From NCBI GenBank assembly GCA_035652095.1, contig DASREM010000028.1, positions 186,001 to 250,000 of the forward strand: a stretch of DNA of 64,000 nt, given 5' to 3'. Shown piece by piece: positions 53,533-60,152 of this stretch. How positions within the stretch are numbered: position 1 is the stretch's first letter; the number at the start of each line of letters is the position of its first letter. Origin of the DNA: DASREM01 sp035652095 (GTDB taxonomy: Bacteria; Acidobacteriota; Terriglobia; Terriglobales; Acidobacteriaceae). The notes beneath the pieces were generated by a model that saw nothing but the letters and a program-made list of their open reading frames with translations, was not told the origin of the DNA and did not search any database. Both the position numbers and the translations under genes were made by a program.

Positions 53533-55134
53533 CTACTGAGAGCCGCCTGTCTTAGGGCTGATCGGGCTGCCAATTGCGTCGCCTGATACCAAGAGCTCGA
53601 CTCTGCGGTTTCTTTGCCGCCCGGCGGAGTTGTCATTCGATGCGACCGGCAGGGTGTTGCCAAAGCCCTTGGCCGACACTGAATTCGTCAACACTCCTTG
53701 CTGTACCAGGTAATCACGTACGGAGCTTGCACGATTTTCAGACAAGGTTTGATTCATCTGGTCTCCACCGACGTTGTCGGTGTAACCGCCGACTTCAATG
53801 TTGAGTGCGGGATAGGCAAGCAGGATTCCGGCGACTTTCGCCAATTTTTCGCGTGCCCCGGGCTTTAACGAATACTTCCCAGTGTCAAACAGAACATCGG
53901 ACATGCTAACGATCAGCCCGCGTGCGCTATCACGGGTCTGAAGAATCGAATTCAATTGCTCTGACAGTCTCGCACGCATCGCCGCCTTGTCCGTCTCCGC
54001 CTGCTGCGCGGCTAAACGGGACTGCTCTGCATCGGCTTGTGCTGCGGAAAGCGCACTGGCTGCCGAAGCTTGGCTAGCCGCCATCTCAGCTTTTGCCCTC
54101 GCCGCCGCCGCGTCCGACTCTGCGGCGTCGTTTCGTGCTCTGGCAGCGTCGGAGTCGGCCTGATTCTTTGCCGCTTGTGCCTTCGCCGCGTCGGTTTCGG
54201 CCTGTTCCTTCTGCCTCATCGCGGCATCAGCCAGTCCCTGTGACTTTGCTTGTGCGTCCGCTGAAGCCTGGCGCTCGTTCGCTAGCCGCTCCTCCTCCAG
54301 TTTCTTGACCGCGATTGCCCGGGCATCTTCGGCGGTCTGCACTGCTTCGCGAGCTGTGGCGACCAAGCGCTTCTTATCGACGTTCTTGTTTACGGCATAC
54401 TCATCAGCGTTATTCATCAATTGCACCCCGCGCTGGTAAGTCTCGGCGGCGTATTTGTCCGCGCCTTCCGATTGCGCGATGCGCATCGCATTGCGCGCCT
54501 CAAAGAATTCGAGGGGCAACTTGCTGTTCAGCACGACGGGGTCGAACTTGTAACCGCTGGGGATGTAGCCGCCGCGCTCCAGCAGTTCGTAGTTTGTTCT
54601 TACCGTCTCTGTCGCTCCCTTTGTGTCCTCGCGAACCACGTTCTCAATCACCACAACGTTGCTGGGCTGACGCACCGCGTAATACGGTTCTGCCGTCACC
54701 ACGAGAGCAAAGGCCTGAAGGTCGGTTGTGACGTCCAGTTTGCTGCGATGGTTGTCGCCAACCAGCACCTCGCCCAGGTTCACCGCCCGGCCCTCTGGGG
54801 AAATCGCCCATAGGATGTAGGTCAGGTATTCATTCCCGAACGTCGTGGGCTTCGCGAGATTAGCGAATTCGACTTCGATCTCGATGTAGCCCTTCTTGCT
54901 TTCTATTTTCGCCTGACCGGTCGCTTGTGGCATCAGATCCGTGCCCTTGAAATCGAGCTTCGAGGCCCCACTGCGATGGTTATAGTTGACCGCCTGCACG
55001 CTTCGGGTAATCACATTCACCCGGAAGGTTGGCGTCGGGCTCAGGGGCTCGACGACAAGGGTTTGAGAATTGGTCTGACCAACTGCAGTTAAACAACTAA
55101 CAATTCCAGCCGCTAACAAAAGTTTTGTCTTCAA
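53533..55134 (-). CDS. OmpA-family protein with long Ala-rich coiled coil
   Basis: 533 aa from a TTG at 55134 (GGAG upstream). Signal peptide (LLLAAGIVSCLTAVGQT), an N-terminal beta domain (~35-170), a helical segment, an Ala/Gln/Glu-rich coiled coil (~255-385), then the OmpA C-terminal domain (SDVLFDTGKYSLKPGAREKL, EVGGYTDNVGGDQMN, ENRASSVRDYL, RRVELLV), which binds peptidoglycan. It probably spans from the outer membrane region to the cell wall. It ends with a short Ser/Pro/Gly tail. Confidence 0.85.
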   Translation of the reverse strand: MKTKLLLAAGIVSCLTAVGQTNSQTLVVEPLSPTPTFRVNVITRSVQAVNYNHRSGASKLDFKGTDLMPQATGQAKIESKKGYIEIEVEFANLAKPTTFGNEYLTYILWAISPEGRAVNLGEVLVGDNHRSKLDVTTDLQAFALVVTAEPYYAVRQPSNVVVIENVVREDTKGATETVRTNYELLERGGYIPSGYKFDPVVLNSKLPLEFFEARNAMRIAQSEGADKYAAETYQRGVQLMNNADEYAVNKNVDKKRLVATAREAVQTAEDARAIAVKKLEEERLANERQASADAQAKSQGLADAAMRQKEQAETDAAKAQAAKNQADSDAARARNDAAESDAAAARAKAEMAASQASAASALSAAQADAEQSRLAAQQAETDKAAMRARLSEQLNSILQTRDSARGLIVSMSDVLFDTGKYSLKPGAREKLAKVAGILLAYPALNIEVGGYTDNVGGDQMNQTLSENRASSVRDYLVQQGVLTNSVSAKGFGNTLPVASNDNSAGRQRNRRVELLVSGDAIGSPISPKTGGSQ

Positions 55135-55236
55135 AGGATCTCCAGTGGCAGATGGATCTGCCGGCTTGCGTTTACCGACTTGGGACCGTTGCATCCCGTT
55201 TGCGACGACTTCGGCCTGGCCTTTACAGACGCTGAG

Positions 55237-55953
55237 CTACTTGCCTTCACCCTTCACTTCGGCGACGTGCGCTTGGCGTGCCGCGCCTGCGACTGCGCTC
55301 ATGAACTCTGCCGCAACTTCGGGAGTTGCTGTTTTGCCCGAGAGTACGGTGCGGAACGGGAGGTTCTTGTGATAAATGGCGCGGGTGGAGTCATCATCTT
55401 GCTGTACCACCGCACCCTCGAGGGTCAGGCCGGCAAAGACGCCTCTCGAACGCGAGTACGTCAGCACCTGGGTATTCAGTTTCCAGTCCGTTCCTGCAGA
55501 GGCATGACGTCCGACGGGGCCTGCGGCTGCCGAGCCCTCGCCGCTGAGTTGGAACTTGCTGGAAAGCAGATGTTGCAGTCCCTGGTCGTTCATGACAAGC
55601 ATGACCAGGTCCACTCCCTCTACGCCGATCTGCAAACCCCAGCTACCGCCTCCCACCGACACGAATGCTGGCGCGCTCCAGCCGCTGGAAGTGCGGCATG
55701 TCGCTATGCCTCGCCCATGTTTACCACCGAAAATGAAGCCGCCTTTGATCAAGTCGGGAACTACGATCATGCATTTGGCGCTGTCCAACACCTCTTCCGG
55801 AATCCCGTTATCCGGAGCAGCCATGATTGCCTTGAGCACTTCGGTGGAGGACTTCAGGCGATCCACCGTGTCTTGTTTCCCCGATCCAGCCCACGCGCAA
55901 GTTCCAGCGAAACCCATAAACGTCACTAATAGAACCGATATTGCTTTTTTCAT
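55237..55953 (-). CDS. SYLF-domain (YSC84-like) secreted lipid-binding protein
   Basis: 238 aa. Signal peptide (SVLLVTFMGFAGTCAWA), then the SYLF/DUF500 pattern: VPDLIKGGFIFGGKHGRG, SGWSAPAFVSVGGGSWG, LVMNDQGLQHLL and SRSRGVFAGLTLEG. The domain binds phosphoinositides in eukaryotes; in bacteria it is a common exported protein of unknown role. It is followed by the OmpA-family gene on the same strand 102 bp away. Confidence 0.85.
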   Translation of the reverse strand: MKKAISVLLVTFMGFAGTCAWAGSGKQDTVDRLKSSTEVLKAIMAAPDNGIPEEVLDSAKCMIVVPDLIKGGFIFGGKHGRGIATCRTSSGWSAPAFVSVGGGSWGLQIGVEGVDLVMLVMNDQGLQHLLSSKFQLSGEGSAAAGPVGRHASAGTDWKLNTQVLTYSRSRGVFAGLTLEGAVVQQDDDSTRAIYHKNLPFRTVLSGKTATPEVAAEFMSAVAGAARQAHVAEVKGEGK

Positions 55954-55977
55954 GAATTGCTCCGTTCGAAGGTGAAA

Positions 55978-56035
55978 CTAAGAAGGAAGGACTTCAGATG
56001 GACTGTCTTAGCTCAGGACCTGAAGGAGAGAGAAG
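55978..56035 (+). repeat. Inverted-copy element A (CTAAGAAGGA...)
   Basis: A ~58-bp sequence starting CTAAGAAGGA and containing CTTAGCTCAGG then CCTGAA; TCAGG and CCTGA form a small dyad. A related copy lies in opposite orientation at 58081-58136. It stands upstream of the first small zinc-ribbon gene. Confidence 0.6.
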
Positions 56036-56228
56036 TAACCCTGATCTCCAACATCATAATGGACCACATTCAGGCGAATAGATGGTCTCTATTGCTCACT
56101 ATCGTGAACCGATGCTGCAAGATGGTTTCGCTTCAACACGCAATCTCCCCCCCCGATATTCGGAGCAATATTGCACAGATTTCCCGGCCGCTACATGAAA
56201 TCCTGATACAGGTTCAGGAAGTGCGGCC

Positions 56229-56429
56229 ATGCAACGTCGGCTAAATCCGCTTTTTGCGCGCCTTCGTAAGACTCGCGCCTATCTGGCTGCGTCAGCAAGA
56301 AAGTTCATTGGAATGGAGCCGCACGATGGGGATTTTGCATCGCAACGCATGTGTCCATCCTGCGGCCTGATTACTCCGCGTTACGAACGATGCTGCCTCG
56401 AATGCGGCAAACGGTTCAAACCGGCTTAA
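56229..56429 (+). CDS. Small zinc-ribbon protein (66 aa)
   Basis: 66 aa; ATG after AGGAAG. A basic N-terminal half is followed by CPSCGLITPRYERCC and CGKR, two Cys pairs that should hold one zinc. The CPSCG...CLECGK arrangement matches zinc ribbons of tiny regulatory or ribosome-associated proteins. Short, so it might be spurious, but the paired Cys and position with three similar genes support it. Confidence 0.5.
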   Translation: MQRRLNPLFARLRKTRAYLAASARKFIGMEPHDGDFASQRMCPSCGLITPRYERCCLECGKRFKPA

Positions 56430-56501
56430 AGGCGGCACGGCCCGAACCGATGGATTATGCCAGCCACCAGGATTGTTTAGATAGCGTTGTCAGGGAGCTT
56501 T

Positions 56502-56774
56502 ATGAGAAAAGAATATCTTCATCTCTCGGTGTACACGTGTAACAAATGCGGGGGACCGGTTATCGTCGGCTCGGTAGCGATACGGGAGAACGAAATCTCC
56601 AAAGAGACAGAGAAGCGAACACTGGGAACCATCTGCCTTTCCTGCGACGACAGGCCCTCTCAATTCTTCGGGATTAAACCCGCTCGCGAATTCGCTCCCG
56701 TGGAATGGCACATGATTACGGGAGTGCCTGAGACCGCCATGCTCTCGGAGCGGGGATTGGTTTCTCGCGACTGA
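56502..56774 (+). CDS. Small zinc-ribbon protein (90 aa)
   Basis: 90 aa from the ATG at 56502 (AGGGAG upstream). Cys pairs CNKCGG (~12) and CLSCDD (~47) with GTICLSCDDRP between basic segments suggest one zinc site. The C-terminal half (REFAPVEWHMITGVPE) is not recognised. It lies 72 bp after the 66-aa gene on the same strand. Confidence 0.6.
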   Translation: MRKEYLHLSVYTCNKCGGPVIVGSVAIRENEISKETEKRTLGTICLSCDDRPSQFFGIKPAREFAPVEWHMITGVPETAMLSERGLVSRD

Positions 56775-56793
56775 AGGGTATTCGCGAGCGCGT

Positions 56794-57003
56794 TTATTTC
56801 TGAGGTTGCAACGCCTTCGCCCGTTTACCTTGACGGAGGTGCTCAGCACTAAAGGTATGCCCGCACGTTCCGCATCTCCAATTTGTATTCTGGTGTTTCA
56901 CCGGACTTTCCGGGCCCGGGCTGATCTGGGCACTTGCCTGGAGATGAAGGGCCAGGACCAATTCGCCGCCACATTCGAGACACTGTCGCTTGAGCATGCT
57001 CAC
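56794..57003 (-). CDS. Small zinc-ribbon protein (69 aa)
   Basis: 69 aa. CLECGG near the N-terminus and CGTCGH near residue 46, with WRCGTCGHTFSAEHL, form a classic paired-CxxC ribbon with a ~30-residue spacer. It is convergent with the 90-aa gene (19 bp apart) and lies just downstream of the Crp/Fnr gene on the same strand. Confidence 0.6.
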   Translation of the reverse strand: MSMLKRQCLECGGELVLALHLQASAQISPGPESPVKHQNTNWRCGTCGHTFSAEHLRQGKRAKALQPQK

Positions 57004-57054
57004 TTGTACCGAACCAGGTGTGCATGCGTCTGATCAGAATTGATCATCCAACCA

Positions 57055-57774
57055 TCAATCGTGCAGAACGACGCTTAACAAGGAACTGTGAACTTGTAGC
57101 TGGCCATCGGGGCCACCAGCGTAATGAATGAACCCCAATTTCCTGAAGCGGTTCATGAAAAAACTTACCCGGGAACGGGTCGTTCCGACCATGTCTGCCA
57201 AGGTCTCCTGGCTAATTTTGGGAACAACGGTTTCCGGTATTCCTTCTTTGCCAAAATGAGCCAGCATTAGAAGAATTCGGGCGAGTCGTTTTTCGCTGGA
57301 ATTGAACAGCTGGTCGACCAGGTCTTCTTCGTAACGAATATTGCGCGCCAGCAAGTACGCTACGAACATGTCGGAAAACGCGTGCTCCCTGTGAAGCGCA
57401 TCCATCATGGCGGTTTTGCCAATTCTCAGGAGTTGGCAATCGGTCATTGCCGCCGCCGAACCCATGCGCAGAGTCTGTCCTGCAAGCGAGCCTTCGCCAA
57501 AAAAGTCTTTCTCACCCAGGATTGCGATGGTCGCTTCCTTGCCGGCTTTCGAGACCACTGTCAAGCGAACTTTGCCTTTTTGAATGTAGAAAACCGAGTC
57601 GGCAGCGTCCCCTTGTGAGTAGACCGGTTCTTTTTTGGAGATACTCAGGCTTTTCCTGCCGTCGCCGATCGTGGCGAGGAAGGTGCGAGGATCGAAAGAG
57701 CGAATTGTTTTGCTTGCGCCCATCCCAACCATGAATACCGATTGTAGTCCTTCACGCGCGTACCCGTACATCAA
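57055..57774 (-). CDS. Crp/Fnr-family transcriptional regulator
   Basis: 239 aa. Cyclic-nucleotide-binding-like jelly roll (~40-150: PVYSQGDAADSVFYIQKGKVRL, FFGEGSLAG) and a C-terminal winged HTH (ETLADMVGTTRSRVSFFMNRF). No N-terminal Cys cluster, so it is not an Fnr-type Fe-S sensor. In the recognition helix, the Glu that CRP uses for TGTGA is Ser here (TTRSRV), so it probably reads another sequence. The ligand is unknown. The frame offers several starts; the MVGMG or MGASK positions are also possible. Confidence 0.85.
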   Translation of the reverse strand: MMYGYAREGLQSVFMVGMGASKTIRSFDPRTFLATIGDGRKSLSISKKEPVYSQGDAADSVFYIQKGKVRLTVVSKAGKEATIAILGEKDFFGEGSLAGQTLRMGSAAAMTDCQLLRIGKTAMMDALHREHAFSDMFVAYLLARNIRYEEDLVDQLFNSSEKRLARILLMLAHFGKEGIPETVVPKISQETLADMVGTTRSRVSFFMNRFRKLGFIHYAGGPDGQLQVHSSLLSVVLHD

Positions 57775-57805
57775 ACGCCAGTGAAGCTGGAGAGAAATGC
57801 TCAGA

Positions 57806-57949
57806 CTATGATTTGTCCGAAACTGCCAGACGCCGGTCGCGGTGTGGCTCGGTTCGGGGTTGGCCGGTGCTAAGCTCGCACTTCTCTCCGGGCTTAGCTC
57901 CGCAGACTGGGCACCGAACCAACAGCGCTTGCTTCTTAGGAACTTTCAT
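57806..57949 (-). CDS. Tiny zinc-binding protein (47 aa), easily missed
   Basis: ATG at 57949, TAG at 57806, 47 residues. The sequence starts KVPKKQALLVRCPVCGAKPG, then EKCELSTGQPRTEPHRDRRL. CPVC followed by a third Cys and a His-Arg-Asp-Arg-Arg stretch forms a compact metal-binding or RNA-binding motif. I recall similar 45-50 aa proteins in Acidobacteriota but cannot verify. It lies 32 bp upstream of the Crp/Fnr gene on the same strand. Confidence 0.6.
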   Translation of the reverse strand: MKVPKKQALLVRCPVCGAKPGEKCELSTGQPRTEPHRDRRLAVSDKS

Positions 57950-58027
57950 CCCCACACAATGCGCGTCTGTTCGCTCCAGCGCTGGTCAGTTTTGACCAAT
58001 CCGGCCCCCTCGTCATCTTTCGTGCCA

Positions 58028-58056
58028 TTGACAACCGGGGTAGATGAGACTAGGGT
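58028..58056 (+). promoter_or_regulatory. Candidate sigma-70 type promoter
   Basis: TTGACA (58028-58033), 17-bp spacer, TAGGGT. A perfect -35 box but poor -10. It lies 126 bp upstream of the gene at 58182. Weak support. Confidence 0.25.
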
Positions 58057-58080
58057 CGGTAGTAGATTGAATAGATTCCG

Positions 58081-58136
58081 TTCTCTCGTTCAGGTTCCCT
58101 GAGCTAAGTCAGCCTATCTGGAGTTCTCCTTCTTAG
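58081..58136 (-). repeat. Inverted-copy element B (reads CTAAGAAGGA... on minus strand)
   Basis: On the minus strand it reads CTAAGAAGGA ... CTTAGCTCAGGGAACCTGAA, matching element A at 55978 over ~57 bp, with TCAGG/CCTGA again forming a dyad. It sits ~130 bp upstream of the 47-aa minus-strand gene. Confidence 0.6.
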
Positions 58137-58181
58137 AACAGCCGCCGTCGGCAGCAAAGCCTGTCCGGCCTTGGAGAATTC

Positions 58182-58601
58182 ATGAGCGCACAAATTCAAA
58201 TTGGCAGCATGCTGATGGAGAGTCGCGCAGCCAATGGGGGCGGTCTCGCCATAGAAAGCGAGCCCTTCGCGCAAGGCTGGAGCGTACTGTCTTTTCTCAA
58301 TGGTCGCGACCTTGATCGCCGAGCTCGAGCGACAAAGTGGAGTTTCTTCTTCCTGGCAGAAGCAAAACGAGAAATGTTCTTCGGCGGACGATCAGGGAAC
58401 GGGATGTTCAAGGCGCTCACACGTATTCTGGCCAAAAGCCGCAGCCAGGGATTCAACTGCCTCGAAGTGACCGAAATTCTGGACAAGAGTTTTCTGGGTA
58501 TACGTTACACGACCATAGTCGCCCACTCCCGCCATCTTCAGCCGCCCGGGCGCATTGATATCTTGCGCAGCACCAGCAGCCACGACTCGGCTCCCATGTA
58601 A
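58182..58601 (+). CDS. Protein of unknown function (139 aa)
   Basis: 139 aa. Visible features: GLAIESEPFAQGWSVLSFLNG, then KWSFFFLAEAKREMFFG, KALTRILAKSRSQGFNCLEV and ILDKSFLGIRYTTIVAHSRHLQ. The periodic pattern suggests a small alpha/beta domain. No signal or membrane segment. I do not recognise the family. It starts the plus-strand run with the two small genes that follow. Confidence 0.6.
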   Translation: MSAQIQIGSMLMESRAANGGGLAIESEPFAQGWSVLSFLNGRDLDRRARATKWSFFFLAEAKREMFFGGRSGNGMFKALTRILAKSRSQGFNCLEVTEILDKSFLGIRYTTIVAHSRHLQPPGRIDILRSTSSHDSAPM

Positions 58602-58644
58602 GACGCGAACCGGGTAGCGTAGGCCAACGTTTTGAGGTGTTTCC

Positions 58645-58818
58645 GTGTATAGACCTGATCAGTATCTCGCAGTCATCGTTGGATTGATGTTTCTTTTCGG
58701 CATTGGGCTGATTGTCCAGTCCGCACGTCAGCGCTCGCAATTGCGCCGGCGTTGGAGCCAGTTGCCTCAAAGGGAAAAGGCGCACTTGACTAAGGCGCCT
58801 GCAAACGGATCGATGTGA
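58645..58818 (+). CDS. Small single-helix membrane protein (57 aa)
   Basis: GTG start (GAGG upstream) to TGA at 58816-58818. One hydrophobic helix (YLAVIVGLMFLFGIGLIV) near residues 7-24 is followed by a basic tail (RQRSQLRRRW...). It probably inserts in the inner membrane with the tail in the cytoplasm. Its stop overlaps the next gene's GTG by four bases, which supports it being real. Function unknown. Confidence 0.55.
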   Translation: MYRPDQYLAVIVGLMFLFGIGLIVQSARQRSQLRRRWSQLPQREKAHLTKAPANGSM

Positions 58819-59243
58819 CCATGCCACAACCTCAAGCCCTCGACAAGATCCTCGAGTCCACGATCGTTCGGAGTTGGTCCGAACTGTCAGAATCTCGGGA
58901 ATGTAATTCTATGCAGGTAAATTACGAGTTCAGCCTCAAAGGCGACATCGATTCCTTGGCGCTGTGGCTCTCCAGCGCCCGCGGCCACTGGCACCTGGTC
59001 TGTCAATACGGGATTCATACCGACAATTCCGTTCGATTTCAAACGGGATACAGGAGCGCCGATCTGGCCCGCAATCTCGATTTCATCATGAAGCACCAGG
59101 ACAACTTCTTGCCTCTCCACAACTATGGACGAGCCGGTCTGCTGCAAATCCAAAAGCCCACACCAGAAGAATTAGACACGGCCCGGAAGTCTTCTGAGGT
59201 ATATCTCACGATCACAGAATCGCCAGTCGGGCGCCAAGCCTAA
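58815..59243 (+). CDS. Protein of unknown function (142 aa)
   Basis: 142 aa; GTG at 58815 overlapping the small membrane gene, or ATG at 58821. Key segments: MQVNYEFSLKGDIDSLALWLSSA, YGIHTDNSVRFQTGYRSADLARNLDFIM and TPEELDTARKSSEVYLTITESP. Mixed alpha/beta, soluble, no signal. Not recognised. Confidence 0.6.
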   Translation: MTMPQPQALDKILESTIVRSWSELSESRECNSMQVNYEFSLKGDIDSLALWLSSARGHWHLVCQYGIHTDNSVRFQTGYRSADLARNLDFIMKHQDNFLPLHNYGRAGLLQIQKPTPEELDTARKSSEVYLTITESPVGRQA

Positions 59244-59330
59244 ACGAGGGACATCGCATCTGCAGGGGCACTGTCGAAAGTAGATGGGATCAGAAGGCCG
59301 GTCCCCGGAATTCGCGAGTGCGACTACAGC

Positions 59331-59376
59331 AACGGCAAAAAAATCGGCCCGGAAGATTCGGCGATCTTCCGGGCCG
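59331..59376 (-). terminator. Intrinsic terminator of the membrane gene at 59394
   Basis: A perfect 13-bp stem (59344-59356 with 59363-59375) and 6-nt loop; on the minus strand the T-run (seven T) follows. It also ends in GTTTG on the plus side. Confidence 0.85.
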
Positions 59377-59393
59377 GTTTGCTTGACTGCGGC

Positions 59394-60119
59394 TTAGCGT
59401 CCGGCCGCAGCAGCCGCAACGAACTGTTGAGGCTGAAATTGAGAATGAGCGACGTAGACCTTGTAGCACTGATAGACAGCGAACAGAGCCGCCATCAGCG
59501 TTGCCAAGGCCAGCCACCCGGCGGTGTTTCCGAACGCTGACATGATCGCCGCCATTCCGGCTCCAATCACGTAGTTCGGGAACGACCAGAGGAATACGGT
59601 TCGCCACAACGACACCGGGTTGCTGTGTTCGGTGAGGGCGATGATCCCCGCCACCGGCATCGTATTCGCCAGGAAGTAAACCGCAGCCGAGGCGACCAGC
59701 ATCAGCATACGGCCCGCGGGGCTCTGATCTGACTTCACATAGTGAAACGTCCAGTAAGCCAGCCCCGACGCATTCACCAACATGCAGGCGTTAAAGAGGA
59801 ACTGTACCGGCTGTGGCCGCTTGGCGCCAGACGCGTACGATTGCGAGATGGCCGCCGCCGCAGCAACAATCAAACTTCCCAGCAACGACAACCGCAGAAT
59901 CGCCAGCAGAACGATCGGTACATTTCCCGACATGTTGCCCAGCACGCCGGGCAACTTCACTTTGAAACGGGAGGCGACTGCGCCCGCCGCCAATAGTAAG
60001 AACATTTGTGGTGTGGCCAGGTCCTGCATCTGGTGGGCGCCGATTCCGAACGCTACCAGGCTGCCGCAGGATACTGCCCCGATCATCAGCTTCGCTTGAA
60101 TTGAGAGGTTCTTAGTCAT
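59394..60119 (-). CDS. Multi-spanning membrane protein of unknown function
   Basis: 241 aa with about six hydrophobic helices (MIGAVSCGSLVAFGIGA, MFLLLAAGAVAS, VPIVLLAILRLSLLGSLIVAAAAA, MLVASAAVYFLANTMPVAGII). The segment KVKLPGVLGNMSGNVP and the KRPQPVQ loop resemble N-terminal membrane sensor domains I know from HD- and GGDEF-type proteins, but here there is no output domain. It may be a stand-alone sensor or anchor. A strong terminator follows. Confidence 0.65.
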   Translation of the reverse strand: MTKNLSIQAKLMIGAVSCGSLVAFGIGAHQMQDLATPQMFLLLAAGAVASRFKVKLPGVLGNMSGNVPIVLLAILRLSLLGSLIVAAAAAISQSYASGAKRPQPVQFLFNACMLVNASGLAYWTFHYVKSDQSPAGRMLMLVASAAVYFLANTMPVAGIIALTEHSNPVSLWRTVFLWSFPNYVIGAGMAAIMSAFGNTAGWLALATLMAALFAVYQCYKVYVAHSQFQPQQFVAAAAAGR

Positions 60120-60152
60120 GATGGTCTCCGGTGACTATCCAGCCTTCCTGGA

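Noticed and set aside
57030..57062. FNR-type box
   Set aside because: TTGAT and ATCAA are separated by 9 bases, not 4.
57055..57774. This Crp/Fnr protein as the binder of the TGTGA palindromes
   Set aside because: The recognition helix lacks the Glu and second Arg that CRP uses for TGTGA.
55978..58136. Target-site duplication around the bracketing repeats
   Set aside because: The flanks GTGAAA and AACAGC do not match, so transposition is not shown.
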